A stretch of DNA of 64,000 nt from JBDSZL01 sp039925145 (GTDB lineage: Bacteria; Acidobacteriota; Vicinamibacteria; Vicinamibacterales; SCN-69-37), in assembly GCA_039925145.1 (NCBI GenBank), contig JBDSZL010000054.1, positions 1 to 64,000 of the forward strand, read 5' to 3'. Shown one piece after another: positions 24,099 through 33,919 of this stretch (position 1 is the stretch's first letter; each line of letters begins with the position of its first letter). The notes under the pieces are model-generated. The model was not told the origin of the DNA. It was given only the letters and a program-made list of their open reading frames with translations, and did no database searches. A program made the translations under genes and the position numbers.

Positions 24099-27000
24099 AT
24101 GAGGTCCAGCACTAGTCTTGCGGTAGGGCTCGCCTTGGCGCTGACGCTGGTTGGCGCGACGCTCACGGCGAGACAAGCCGGGGCAGGACGCACCGCCCCT
24201 GCGAGGCCGCAAGGCCCGTGTGACATCTATGCTGCGGCCGGCGCTCCCTGCGTGGCCGCCCATGCCAGCACGCGAGCGCTCTACGCGGCGTACAATGGCC
24301 CGCTTTACAAGGTCTTGCGACAGTCCGACGGCAGGACCCTGGACATCGGCGTCGTGCCGTCCTCTGCGGCAGCTGCCGGCGGATACGCCGATGCCGCTGC
24401 CCAGGATACCTTCTGTGCCAACACGGTCTGCTGGATCACCACCCTCTACGACCAGTCCCCCAAGGGCAACCACCTCGTCCAGGCGCCACGCGGCGGATTC
24501 GGTGGCCCGGCAATGGGTGGGTTTAACAACCTGCCGATCGCCGACATGGCGCCGGTGACGCTCATGGGCCACAAGGTCTATGGCATCTTCATAGAGCCGG
24601 GCATGGGCCTGCGCCAGAATGACGTCAAGGGCACCGCGGTCGACGACCAGGCGGAAGGGCAGTATTGGGTCATCAACGGTCATCACTTTAATAGCGGCTG
24701 CTGCTTCGACTACGGCAATGCCGAAACCGACAGCCGTGATGACGGCAACGGCACCATGGAAACCACGTACTATGGCAACGCCACCGCGTGGTATCGCGGC
24801 GCCGGCGCAGGCCCGTGGATCATGACCGACCAGGAGAACAACCTGGTCGGATGTGTCAATCCTGATGGATCCAAGAATTGTCGAGACCTGCCAAGCATCA
24901 CGTGGCGGTTCGTGACCTCCACGGCCGATGGCGAGCCGCACCACTGGCGATCAATGGGCGGCGACTCGCAGAGGGGCGACATGAAGGTCATGTTCGACGG
25001 GCCGCGCGTCAACCCCACCTATGACCCGATGCGCAAGCAGGGCGCCATCCTGCTCGGCAACGGCGGCGACAACAGCATGGCGTCCCAGGGCACCTTCTAT
25101 GAAGGCGCGATGACGGCCCCAAACACATTCCCCACCCAGGAAACCAACCAGAAACTGCAGGCGAACATCGTGGCCGCCAGATATGACGTGCCTCGGTTGA
25201 CCATCGCGCCAGCATCGGCAACCGCCACGCCACCGGGGCTCCAGACGTTCTCGCCCGGGTCGTCGCAGGACACCAGGGTGACGTTTACGAACACGACGGG
25301 GGCACCCGCGACGACGCTGGAGTTGACCCTGACCGTGCCCAACAAACAGTGGACGTCCGTCGTTCCTGGCACCGCCAGGACATCGGTCACGATCGAAGGC
25401 CCGGTGGCACCGGGGGCGACCGCGAGCGCAACGTTCAAGGTCACCTCGGGACCCGCGGCCTTCAATGGAGACCTGATCGGCAGCGCCCGGTGGACCTCGG
25501 CGGGCGGCGTGAAGCTCGTCGAGACGACGACCGAGAAACTGCGGAACGTGAGCCCGATCACGATCAACGAGTTTGCCGTCAACGCCGCCGCACCGGCCAA
25601 TGCGACGAATTCATACATCGAGCTCTACAACGCCGGCGCGAACGAAGTCGACCTTGCCAACTGGACCTTGACCCAGCACCCGACGCAGGTGCCGATTTTT
25701 TCATCCGTCAAGATCCCGGCCGGGACGAAGCTCGCCTCCAAGGGCTTCTACCTGCTCGGCCTTTCCAACTCCGGGCTGGTGGTTCCCGCCAAGAAGGGCG
25801 ATACCACGCTCTTCGTCAGGAGCACGGCCGACATGAACGTCGGGGATACGATTGAAATCGATACCGGCTCCGGCATGGAAACTCGCAAGGTTGCACGCGT
25901 CGGGACCGCGGCCGCCAACCCCACGACCGTGTGGCAGCCAGTTCCCGACGGTCCGGTGCTCACGATCCCCGTCGGCTCGACCAGGGTGCCTGTCACGAGC
26001 GTAAGCACTGGTGGCGGCCGAGGCGGGCCCGCCGGACCTGCCGGCGCTCCAACGCCCCTTTTCACCGTCGGTGACAAGATCGGCATCGGCTACGGCGCCA
26101 CGTACCCCACCGTCGCGCACGCAGTGGAAAAGTATGAGGTGGTCACCGTCACGGAGGTCGGCCAGCCGGGCACGCAAGCGTGGCTGTCCGCCGACGCCAA
26201 AGCCGGCGACACCAACATCAAGGTCTCCTCCGTCGCCAATATTTCAGTCGGTGACAAGATCAGGCTGGATATTGACACCCTTGGACACGGCATCGAAACC
26301 GTCACGGTAACGAAAGTTGGCACACAGTCGGCTCGCGGGCCCGGCAACGGTCCTGTCGGTGATCCCGGTACGGGCCTGGAGTTGGCGGTGCCGCTGAAGT
26401 TTAATCACGCGTCGAACATGCCCTTTAGCGTTCGGGGAACAGGGGTCGCCTTCCGGCCGGCGTCTGCCGTGCCTCACTCGAGCAATGAGCCCGTTCAATC
26501 GCTCGGCACCGGCATCACGCTCGATAGTCCCTTGGCCAATGACCATGCCATCAACAGCGTCGTGCGTGACGCCAAGGTCACGACCGCGGGCTACCACGGG
26601 ACGGCAGTGCCGAACCAGTGGTTCGGGGGCCCCGCCCTCGCCGCCACCGCCGGCACTATGGTGCTGCGCGATGCCGCTGGTCTGGTGGCCGACAGTCTGA
26701 ACTACGGGGGCATCGTCGACCCCTGGGCCGCCGAGGGTTACCATGGCACCTCCGGAACCGGAGCCAGCGGTTGCCGCGTGACGGCACCGAACGGCGGCGG
26801 GGGGCGCGGTGCCCCTTCGGCCAGCGCGACGAATCGGAGCGCAGGTCGCTTTCCGGACGGCCTCGACACCGACAGCAACTGCACCGATTTCCTGATACAA
26901 GCGAGCACCACGCTGCCGGCCGCCTCGGCTGTCGGCGCGACAACGCTGAAGGTTGCAAGCGTGGCGGACTTCTACGCGGGACAGACGGTCGGAATTGATA

Positions 27001-27401
27001 TGGGACCCACGTTCGAGACCGCGGTCATCGCGACGGTCGGTAGCGCCGGTGCCACCTCCGTCGCCACCGCCACGACGGCCGGCGCGACCGTCGTTCCCGT
27101 GGCCAGCATTGCCGGCTTCGTCGCCGGCCAGACCATCACGATTGGCAGTGGCGCCAACGCCGAGACTGCTGTCGTCGTCGCCGCCACCGGCGGGAGAGGG
27201 GGCGGCCCGGGCGGCGCCCAGGCCGCGCTCACCGTTACCCTTGCCGCGCCGCTCGCGTCTGCGCATGAGGCTGGTGCGCAGGTGTCCGGCACGGGCATCA
27301 CGCTCACCGCGGCATTGACCCATCCGCATGCCAGCGGCGCGCCGATCGACAACGGCGCCCCCACGCCTGGTGCACCTAACCGCTTTTACAGAAAGCGATA
27401 G
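24099..27401 (+). CDS. Multidomain exported GH54 alpha-L-arabinofuranosidase with lamin-tail-like and repeat regions
   Basis: From ATG 24099 (AAGGGG upstream) the protein is 1100 residues with a signal peptide. Residues about 38-365 are an AbfB-type GH54 catalytic domain: CDIYAAAGAPCVAAH, TRALYAAYNGPLYKV, the vicinal Cys pair in SGCCFDYGNAE, NGTMETTYYGN with the likely nucleophile Glu, and GGDNS before GTFYEGAMT. Residues about 366-475 resemble a NEW3-type Ig fold, and about 485-600 a lamin-tail-like domain (ITINEFAVN, NSYIELYNAG). The C-terminal third repeats a 40-residue unit (TLFVRSTADMNVGDTIEI, IKVSSVANISVGDKIRL, LKVASVADFYAGQTVGI, VVPVASIAGFVAGQTITI). The usual arabinose-binding C-terminal domain was not seen. 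It releases terminal arabinose outside the cytoplasm. Confidence 0.85.
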   Translation: MRSSTSLAVGLALALTLVGATLTARQAGAGRTAPARPQGPCDIYAAAGAPCVAAHASTRALYAAYNGPLYKVLRQSDGRTLDIGVVPSSAAAAGGYADAAAQDTFCANTVCWITTLYDQSPKGNHLVQAPRGGFGGPAMGGFNNLPIADMAPVTLMGHKVYGIFIEPGMGLRQNDVKGTAVDDQAEGQYWVINGHHFNSGCCFDYGNAETDSRDDGNGTMETTYYGNATAWYRGAGAGPWIMTDQENNLVGCVNPDGSKNCRDLPSITWRFVTSTADGEPHHWRSMGGDSQRGDMKVMFDGPRVNPTYDPMRKQGAILLGNGGDNSMASQGTFYEGAMTAPNTFPTQETNQKLQANIVAARYDVPRLTIAPASATATPPGLQTFSPGSSQDTRVTFTNTTGAPATTLELTLTVPNKQWTSVVPGTARTSVTIEGPVAPGATASATFKVTSGPAAFNGDLIGSARWTSAGGVKLVETTTEKLRNVSPITINEFAVNAAAPANATNSYIELYNAGANEVDLANWTLTQHPTQVPIFSSVKIPAGTKLASKGFYLLGLSNSGLVVPAKKGDTTLFVRSTADMNVGDTIEIDTGSGMETRKVARVGTAAANPTTVWQPVPDGPVLTIPVGSTRVPVTSVSTGGGRGGPAGPAGAPTPLFTVGDKIGIGYGATYPTVAHAVEKYEVVTVTEVGQPGTQAWLSADAKAGDTNIKVSSVANISVGDKIRLDIDTLGHGIETVTVTKVGTQSARGPGNGPVGDPGTGLELAVPLKFNHASNMPFSVRGTGVAFRPASAVPHSSNEPVQSLGTGITLDSPLANDHAINSVVRDAKVTTAGYHGTAVPNQWFGGPALAATAGTMVLRDAAGLVADSLNYGGIVDPWAAEGYHGTSGTGASGCRVTAPNGGGGRGAPSASATNRSAGRFPDGLDTDSNCTDFLIQASTTLPAASAVGATTLKVASVADFYAGQTVGIDMGPTFETAVIATVGSAGATSVATATTAGATVVPVASIAGFVAGQTITIGSGANAETAVVVAATGGRGGGPGGAQAALTVTLAAPLASAHEAGAQVSGTGITLTAALTHPHASGAPIDNGAPTPGAPNRFYRKR

Positions 27402-27536
27402 GGGCCACGTCAAACCGCCGCATAAAGGGGCTCTCCCTCACGTCATTACACGGCTGACGGATGTCGGTCTCGTGCGGCCGACGGGCGCGTCGCCTCGGTT
27501 GTGAGGGCGCATGCCGCCAGGAGCGCGCGTCGCCCG

Positions 27537-28580
27537 CTACCGTTCGACGATGACCTTCACGACCTTGTCGCGGTACGCGGCGTTCAACGCGAACGCCTCG
27601 GCGGCGCGGCGCAGGGGAACGCGGTGGCTGACAAGGGCACCCACGTCGACGAGTCCTTGCTCGACCAAGTGAATGGCCCGCGGATAGGCGTGCTTCATCC
27701 GGCGGCTCATGAGGAGGGTCAGGCCCTTGCGCCGTGCCGTGGAGGCCTGGATCTCCAACCGGTCATTGCCGGGGATGCCCACGATCACGACGCGCCCGCC
27801 CGGCCGCGTCATCTCCGCCGCGGCCTGCACCGATTCGTCGCACCAGGCGGCCTCGATGGCCACGTCCACCCCGCGACCGCCGGTGTCACGGTGAAGACGA
27901 TGGGCGGGATCGCGATCGATATTGATCGGCACCGCACCCAGCCTCCGCGCCACCGCGAGACGCCAGGGTAGTCTGTCCGTCACGAAGATCGGATCGGCGC
28001 CGGCGACTTTTGCCACCTGCAGAATGAGCAGGCCGATTGGGCCCGCGCCAACGATGGCGAGGCTCTGGGCTACCTGGATCTGCGCGAGATCCACGGCGTG
28101 GATGGCCACGCCCAGGGGCTCGAGCATCGCGGCCTCGATGTCGTCGATCGTGCTGGGTACAGGGAAGCACGAACGCGCGGGCATGTGCATCCAGCCGCAC
28201 AGGCTGCCGCCATCCGGGTAGTTGCCGCAGAAGTGCATGTGCGGGCAGAGGTGCGGCTGTCCCATGTCACACGACTCGCAGCGGCCGCACGGTTGCGCCG
28301 GATCCACCGCCACCCGGGTCCCGGCCGTGATTGGCCGAAAACGGCCATCGAGCGAGCCCGGACCGACCGCCTCCACGATGCCAGAAAATTCGTGCCCCAA
28401 GGTGAGCGGGGCGCCGACCCGCGTGTCGCCGATGCGGGCGTCAGCAAAGCTGTGCAGGTCGCTCCCGCAGATGCCGGTCGCCGCGACACGAAGCAGCACG
28501 TCGCCTCGTCCCGGTAGGCCGGGATGGGCCACGCGTTCCACCCGCAGGTCGCGCGGCCCATGCAGTCGCGCCGCCAGCAT
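27537..28580 (-). CDS. Zinc-dependent medium-chain dehydrogenase (sugar alcohol/aldonate type)
   Basis: From ATG 28580 the protein is 347 residues. It has catalytic zinc residues (GICGSDLH, GHEFSG), the structural zinc loop CGRCESCDMGQPHLC, and the NAD-binding motif VGAGPIGLL with an acidic residue soon after (VTDRLPWR). This is the sorbitol/L-idonate/threonine dehydrogenase branch of the MDR superfamily, which oxidises polyols or sugar acids with NAD(P). The open frame extends upstream into the divergent promoter region. Beside araABD it may handle L-arabinitol or a related polyol; that is inference. Confidence 0.8.
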   Translation of the reverse strand: MLAARLHGPRDLRVERVAHPGLPGRGDVLLRVAATGICGSDLHSFADARIGDTRVGAPLTLGHEFSGIVEAVGPGSLDGRFRPITAGTRVAVDPAQPCGRCESCDMGQPHLCPHMHFCGNYPDGGSLCGWMHMPARSCFPVPSTIDDIEAAMLEPLGVAIHAVDLAQIQVAQSLAIVGAGPIGLLILQVAKVAGADPIFVTDRLPWRLAVARRLGAVPINIDRDPAHRLHRDTGGRGVDVAIEAAWCDESVQAAAEMTRPGGRVVIVGIPGNDRLEIQASTARRKGLTLLMSRRMKHAYPRAIHLVEQGLVDVGALVSHRVPLRRAAEAFALNAAYRDKVVKVIVER

Positions 28581-28900
28581 CGTCGCAGGAAGTGTCCTCA
28601 GGGCCGCCGCCTTGTCGATCCGTTGCTCTCGATAGTCAACACAATTATGGTACGTCGCCACGGCGAACCGGCCAGACCGATGGCGGCGCATGAGAGAGGA
28701 TCTTTGCACGCCTGCTGACCGGCAAGGTCCGTCGCCGGTTGGTTCTTGCGCTCGACGACCATCACGATACCCCGGAGGGCGTCAGGCTTGGACAGTTCGC
28801 CCTCTGACGCGTCCTGATATTCGGGGGCGCGGGCCGGCTTCCGCGCGTGGTGGAAGTCCGGTGTGCAGCCGGACTCGTACTTGGGGTACCGTCCCTGACG
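28581..28900. promoter_or_regulatory. Divergent control region between the dehydrogenase gene and araA
   Basis: 320 bp between divergent catabolic genes. It contains an AT-rich island at about 28631-28652 (TAGTCAACACAATTATGGTA), unusual in this GC-rich sequence and a possible regulator or polymerase site. No regulator gene is linked, and no AraC- or LacI-type palindrome could be fixed by eye. Confidence 0.4.
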
Positions 28901-30415
28901 ATGACAATCAACCTGAAGCCATTCGAAGTCTGGTTCGTCACCGGCAGCCAGCACCTGTACGGGCCGGCCACGCTCAGGGCGGTCGCCCGGCATGCGCAGG
29001 AGATCGCCCGGGCCCTCAACCTGTCGCCGGTGATTCCGGTCAAGGTGGTCTTCAAGCCGGTGCTGGTCTCGGCCGACGCGGTCACGACGCTCTGCCAGGA
29101 GGCCAACCACACTCCGGCGTGCATCGGCCTCATCACCTGGTGCCACACGTTTTCGCCATCGAAGATGTGGATCAACGGGTTGAAGCAGCTGCAGCATCCC
29201 ATCCTGCACCTGCACACGCAGTACAACCGCGACCTCCCCTGGTCCACGATCGACATGGACTTCATGAACCTGAACCAGGCGGCCCACGGCGATCGGGAGC
29301 ACGGGTTCATCATGAGCCGGCTTCGTCTGAGGCGGAAGGTTGTTGTCGGGTTCTGGCAGGAAGATGCCGTTCAGCGCCGGATTGGCGCCTGGGCGCGGGC
29401 CGCGGCGGCCTGGCACGACTGGCAGGGCGCCCGGTTCGTGCGGTTCGGCGACAACATGCGCGAGGTGGCCGTCACCGACGGCGACAAGGTCGCCGCGCAG
29501 GTGGCCTTTGGTTTTTCGGTGAACACCCACGGCGTGGGCGATCTAGCGGCTGCCATTGGCACGGTGACTGACCGGGACGTCGACCGACTCTGCCGGACCT
29601 ACGAGAGCGCCTACCAGATGACGGCCGCTCTGCGCAGAGGCGGGGCGCGTCACGCGTCGGTGCGGGAGGCGGCCCGCATCGAACTCGGCCTGCGCGGGTT
29701 TCTGGCCGCTGGTGATTTCAAGGGGTTCACCACCACGTTCGAAGACCTCCACGGCCTCGTGCAATTGCCCGGCCTCGGGCCGCAGCGGCTGATGGCGGAT
29801 GGTTACGGGTTCGCGGCCGAGGGCGACTGGAAGACGGCCGCCCTCCTGCGCGCCATGAAAGTGATGGCGGCCGGCCTTGAGGGCGGCACCTCGTTCATGG
29901 AGGACTACACTTATCACCTGCATCCGGCTGGAAAACTCGTGCTCGGTTCGCACATGCTCGAAATCTGCCCGACGATTGCCGCCGGCAAGCCCTCGCTGCA
30001 GGTGCAGCCGCTAGGTATTGGCGGCAAGGCCGACCCGGCCAGGCTCGTCTTCAACACGCCGCCGGGCCCGGCGATCAACGTGGCGCTCATGGACATCGGG
30101 AACCGCTTTCGGTTGCTATTGAACGAGGTGGACGTGGTCCCGCCCGCGCAGGAGATGCCACGCCTGCCAGTCGCCCGGGCCGTGTGGGCCTGCCGTCCGG
30201 CATTCGAAGAGGCCTGCGCCGCCTGGATTCATGCCGGCGGAGCTCACCACACCGGGTTCAGCCAGGCCGTGACGACGGAAATGATCGAGGACTTCGCGAC
30301 GATGGCCGGCGTTGAGCTGGCGATCATCGATGCGACGACGACCGTGCGGGGTTTTCAGCAGACGTTGCGCACGAACGAAGTGTTCTATGCCCTGAACCGC
30401 GGGTGGCTGTCGTGA
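28901..30415 (+). CDS. araA: L-arabinose isomerase
   Basis: AraA converts L-arabinose to L-ribulose in the cytoplasm. From ATG 28901 the protein is 504 residues, the family length. Typical sequences are FEVWFVTGSQHLYGP at the N-terminus, CIGLITWCHTFSPSKMWI, LHLHTQYNRDLPWSTIDMDF, the metal-site Glu in GGTSFMEDYTYHL and the His of GAHHTGFS. A GTG at 28847 would add 18 unrelated residues. It opens the araA-araB-araD operon and overlaps araB by 4 nt. Confidence 0.97.
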   Translation: MTINLKPFEVWFVTGSQHLYGPATLRAVARHAQEIARALNLSPVIPVKVVFKPVLVSADAVTTLCQEANHTPACIGLITWCHTFSPSKMWINGLKQLQHPILHLHTQYNRDLPWSTIDMDFMNLNQAAHGDREHGFIMSRLRLRRKVVVGFWQEDAVQRRIGAWARAAAAWHDWQGARFVRFGDNMREVAVTDGDKVAAQVAFGFSVNTHGVGDLAAAIGTVTDRDVDRLCRTYESAYQMTAALRRGGARHASVREAARIELGLRGFLAAGDFKGFTTTFEDLHGLVQLPGLGPQRLMADGYGFAAEGDWKTAALLRAMKVMAAGLEGGTSFMEDYTYHLHPAGKLVLGSHMLEICPTIAAGKPSLQVQPLGIGGKADPARLVFNTPPGPAINVALMDIGNRFRLLLNEVDVVPPAQEMPRLPVARAVWACRPAFEEACAAWIHAGGAHHTGFSQAVTTEMIEDFATMAGVELAIIDATTTVRGFQQTLRTNEVFYALNRGWLS

Positions 30416-32085
30416 GCGCCGTGTACACCATCGGTCTGGACTACGGCACGAACTCCGTCCGGGCTCTCATTGTCGACACCGCCAGCGGCGCCGAGGTCGC
30501 AAGCGCCGTGTGGACCTATGCGCACGGCACCGACGGGGTCATCCTCTCCCGTGACCCGCACCTGGCGCGACAGCATCCCGGCGACTATCTCGAGGGTGCG
30601 GAGATGGTGATCACCCGCGCGCTCGCCGGCGCGAAGACGTCCATTCCGCATTTCAGCCCGAATCAGGTGGCCGGGGTCGGCGTGGACACAACCGGCAGCA
30701 CCCCGTTGCCCGTCGATCGTGACGGCCGGCCGCTCGCGTTCGGTGCGGCGTTTGGCAGGAATCCCGCGGCCATGGCGTGGCTGTGGAAGGACCATACCGG
30801 GATCGCAGAAGCGGCCGAGATCACCGCGCTCGCCCGGAAGATGCGCCCGCAGTACCTGGCGAAGTGTGGCGGCATCTACTCGAGCGAATGGTACTGGAGC
30901 AAGATTCTTCACTGCTTGCGCGTCGCGCCCGTCGTGTTCAACGCCGCGCACAGCTGGGTGGAACTGGCCGACTTTGTTCCGGCGGCGCTCACGGGGACCC
31001 TGCACCCCGAGCGGTTCGTGGCCGGCGTGTGTGGCGCCGGGCACAAGGCGATGTGGAATGCCAAGTGGGGCGGATATCCAGACGCGGCATTCCTTTCCCG
31101 CCTGCACCCCAAGCTCGCGACACTGCGGGCGCGTCTGACCCCGCGCGTCTTCCCCATCGACCGCGCGGTGGGGGGGCTGACACAGGACTGGGCCAGGAAG
31201 ACCGGCCTGTTGCCGGGGATTCCCGTCGCCGTGGGCGCGTTCGACGCGCACCTCGGCGCCGTCGGGTCTGGCATCACGGCGGGGACGCTCGTGAAGATCA
31301 TCGGGACCAGCACCTGCGACATCGTCGTGGCGCCGAACTCGAAGGTGCTCGGCGACGTCCCCGGTCTCTGCGGCATCGTGGACGGGAGCGTGTTGCCCGG
31401 CTATTTCGGGCTCGAAGCGGGCCAGTCGGCCGTCGGCGACATCTTCAACTGGTTCGTCAACTACCTGCAGCCGCTCGGTGCTGCCGGCACGCACGACGCG
31501 CTGACGGTGGGCGCCCGGGCGATCCGGGCCGGGGAGTCCGGTCTGCTGGCGTTGGACTGGAACAACGGCAATCGGACCATCCTCGTCGACCAGCAGCTCA
31601 CCGGCCTCCTCGTCGGCCAGACGCTCTACACGACGCCCGCGGAGATCTACCGCGCCCTCATCGAGGCCACGGCCTTCGGAGCGCTCACGATCATCAAGCG
31701 GTTCGAGGAATATGGGGTGAAGATTCGTCAGGTTGTCAACTGCGGCGGCATCGCGGAAAAGAATCCGCTCGTGATGCAGATCTATGCGGACGTGACGGGC
31801 CGGCCGATGAAGGTCAGCCGGTCCGCGCAGACCTGCGCCCTCGGGTCGGCGGTTGCGGCGGCCGTCGTGGCGGGCGTCCACAAGGATTATGCGACGGCGC
31901 AGCGGCGCATGACCGGCCTGAAGCCGAAGGTGTTTACGCCCAATGCCGCGGCGCACGCCACCTACAAGGAACTCTACGTTCTCTACCGGCAGCTGCACGA
32001 TGCGTTCGGGACGAAACCGGGCGGGGGCGACATGTACGGCGTCATGAAGAAGCTGATTGCAATCCGCAGTCGAGTGGGAAAATGA
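30412..32085 (+). CDS. araB: Ribulokinase
   Basis: AraB phosphorylates L-ribulose to L-ribulose-5-phosphate. The protein (557 residues from GTG 30412, or three more from GTG 30403) is a FGGY kinase. The phosphate-1 motif is GLDYGTNSVRALIVD, followed by VGVDTTGSTPLPVD, the catalytic-Asp region VGAFDAHLGAVGSG, and the adenosine motif VNCGGIAEKNPLVMQI. GTG 30412 forms a GTGA overlap with the araA stop, the likely coupled start. Confidence 0.96.
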   Translation: MSAVYTIGLDYGTNSVRALIVDTASGAEVASAVWTYAHGTDGVILSRDPHLARQHPGDYLEGAEMVITRALAGAKTSIPHFSPNQVAGVGVDTTGSTPLPVDRDGRPLAFGAAFGRNPAAMAWLWKDHTGIAEAAEITALARKMRPQYLAKCGGIYSSEWYWSKILHCLRVAPVVFNAAHSWVELADFVPAALTGTLHPERFVAGVCGAGHKAMWNAKWGGYPDAAFLSRLHPKLATLRARLTPRVFPIDRAVGGLTQDWARKTGLLPGIPVAVGAFDAHLGAVGSGITAGTLVKIIGTSTCDIVVAPNSKVLGDVPGLCGIVDGSVLPGYFGLEAGQSAVGDIFNWFVNYLQPLGAAGTHDALTVGARAIRAGESGLLALDWNNGNRTILVDQQLTGLLVGQTLYTTPAEIYRALIEATAFGALTIIKRFEEYGVKIRQVVNCGGIAEKNPLVMQIYADVTGRPMKVSRSAQTCALGSAVAAAVVAGVHKDYATAQRRMTGLKPKVFTPNAAAHATYKELYVLYRQLHDAFGTKPGGGDMYGVMKKLIAIRSRVGK

Positions 32086-32110
32086 TCATCGCGCTACGCT
32101 TAGAGTGCCT

Positions 32111-32809
32111 ATGCTCGATCAACTGAAGGCCGACGTATGCGCGGCCAATCTGGAACTGGTCCGCAAAGGACTCGTCATCGAAACCTGGGGCAATGCGAGC
32201 GGGGTCGATCGGCAGCGCGGACTCATGGTGATCAAGCCGAGCGGCGTGCCGTACACGGGCATGACGCCCCGGCACATGGTCGTGGTCTCGCTGGCCACGG
32301 GTCGGGTGGTCGCTGGACGACTCAAGCCCAGTTCGGACACCGAGACGCACCTCGTGCTCTACCGCGCGTTCCCGAACATCGGCGGCATCGTGCACACGCA
32401 CAGCCTGTTCGCGACCGCGTGGGCCCAGGCCCGGCGGGCCTTGCCGTCGTACGGCACGACGCAGGCTGACTACTGGTACGGCGACGTGCCGTGCACCCGG
32501 CAGTTGACGCCGGCGGAAATCGCAAAGGCCTACGAGGCCAATACCGGTCACGTCATCGTTGAAACCTTCAAGAAACGGAAGCTCAACCCCGGGCAGCGCC
32601 CCGCCGTACTGGTGGCCAGCCACGGGCCGTTTACGTGGGGCCGGGACGTGGCCGATGCCGTGCACAACGCCGGCGTGCTGGAGTTCGTCGCACGGCTGGC
32701 GAGTGAGACCCTGCGGTTGAATCCCGGCGCGAAGCCGATGCCGCACGCCTTGCTGTCGAAGCACTTTCTGCGCAAGCATGGGGCCCAGGCCACGTACGGA
32801 CAGTCTTGA
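32111..32809 (+). CDS. araD: L-ribulose-5-phosphate 4-epimerase
   Basis: AraD converts L-ribulose-5-phosphate to D-xylulose-5-phosphate, feeding the pentose phosphate pathway. From ATG 32111 the protein is 232 residues, the usual size. The class II aldolase fold is shown by TWGNASGVD, KPSGVPYTGM, the zinc-site His pair in IVHTHSLFATAWAQA and the third His region VASHGPFTWG. It lies 25 bp after araB. Confidence 0.96.
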   Translation: MLDQLKADVCAANLELVRKGLVIETWGNASGVDRQRGLMVIKPSGVPYTGMTPRHMVVVSLATGRVVAGRLKPSSDTETHLVLYRAFPNIGGIVHTHSLFATAWAQARRALPSYGTTQADYWYGDVPCTRQLTPAEIAKAYEANTGHVIVETFKKRKLNPGQRPAVLVASHGPFTWGRDVADAVHNAGVLEFVARLASETLRLNPGAKPMPHALLSKHFLRKHGAQATYGQS

Positions 32810-32892
32810 CCACAATGACGAGGGCCGGTGATCCGCGCCCGTCGGGCCGGAAATCGTACTCGACGTCACGACCCACGATAAAGGATACGCAG

Positions 32893-33879
32893 ATGACATG
32901 TCGGCACCGTCAGATCGCCGCCCTCGCCCTGTTGGGCGTTGGCTTCATGGCCGCTGCCTGCGGCCAGAACGCCCCCGAGTCGGCCCGCACCGCCGGCGGA
33001 CCACCGCGACTCAAGCTCGCGTTCGTCTCCAACAACGCCGCCAACTTCTGGACCATTGCCCGGCGGGGAACCGAGGAGGCCGAGAAGACGCTCGGCAACG
33101 TGGACGTGATGTTCCGCATCCCGGCCAACGGCAGCGCGGCCGAACAACAGCAGATTCTCGACGACCTGATGGCGGCCGGCGTCGACGGTGTGGCGGTGAG
33201 CCCGGTCGATCCGCCGAACGAGACCGACGCGTTGAACCGCATCGCGGACAAGGCCCTGCTCGTCACGCAGGACAGCGACGCGCCCGAGAGCAGGCGCGTC
33301 GCCTACATCGGCACGGACAACGTGGCGGCGGGGGGCGAGGCCGGCAAGCTCATCAAGACAGCGCTGCCGAATGGCGGCAGGATCATGCTCTTCGTCGGCA
33401 AGAGCGATGCGCAGAATGCCAAGGACCGCATGCAGGGGATCCGGCAGGAGCTGGTGGGGTCGAAGGTGACCATCATCGACGTGCGCACCGACGACACCGA
33501 CCCCGTCCGCGCCCAGAAGAACGCGGAGGACACGCTCGTCAAGTACCCCGACGTCGCGTGCCTCGTGGGGCTCTGGAGTTACAACGGTCCGGCGATTCTG
33601 AACGCGGTAAAGGATGGTGGCAAGGCCGGAAAGGTGAAGATCGTCAGCTTCGATGAGGAGGCCGATGTCCTGAACGGCATCGCCGAGGGTGTCGTGTACG
33701 GCACGGTCGTGCAGCAGCCGTATGAGTTCGGCAAGCAGGCGATCCTTCGGATGGCGCGGTATCTGCGCGGCGACAAGGATGCGCTGGCCGGCGGGCGCCT
33801 GATCGTGCCGACGCTCAGCGTGACGAAGGACAATGTCGCCGAATTTCAGGCGAGGCTGCACGAACTTCTCGGGAAGTAG
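32893..33879 (+). CDS. Sugar ABC transporter substrate-binding lipoprotein
   Basis: From ATG 32893, behind AAAGGA, the 328-residue protein has a lipoprotein signal (GFMAAAC). It has a periplasmic-binding type I fold of the RbsB class: KLAFVSNNAANFWTIARRGT, AAGVDGVAVSPVDPP, VAYIGTDNVAAGGEAG and VSFDEEADVLNGIAEG. It is anchored rather than freely periplasmic. Context in the ara operon points to L-arabinose or an arabinose-containing sugar; the ligand is inferred. ATPase and permease genes follow. Confidence 0.88.
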   Translation: MTCRHRQIAALALLGVGFMAAACGQNAPESARTAGGPPRLKLAFVSNNAANFWTIARRGTEEAEKTLGNVDVMFRIPANGSAAEQQQILDDLMAAGVDGVAVSPVDPPNETDALNRIADKALLVTQDSDAPESRRVAYIGTDNVAAGGEAGKLIKTALPNGGRIMLFVGKSDAQNAKDRMQGIRQELVGSKVTIIDVRTDDTDPVRAQKNAEDTLVKYPDVACLVGLWSYNGPAILNAVKDGGKAGKVKIVSFDEEADVLNGIAEGVVYGTVVQQPYEFGKQAILRMARYLRGDKDALAGGRLIVPTLSVTKDNVAEFQARLHELLGK

Positions 33880-33919
33880 ACCGCCAGGTGATGCCGACTT
33901 GGCGCGCCGAGAGCCTGGC

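Noticed and set aside
30385..31998. 537-codon minus-strand open frame
   Set aside because: Shadow of araB, which has full FGGY kinase motifs on the other strand.
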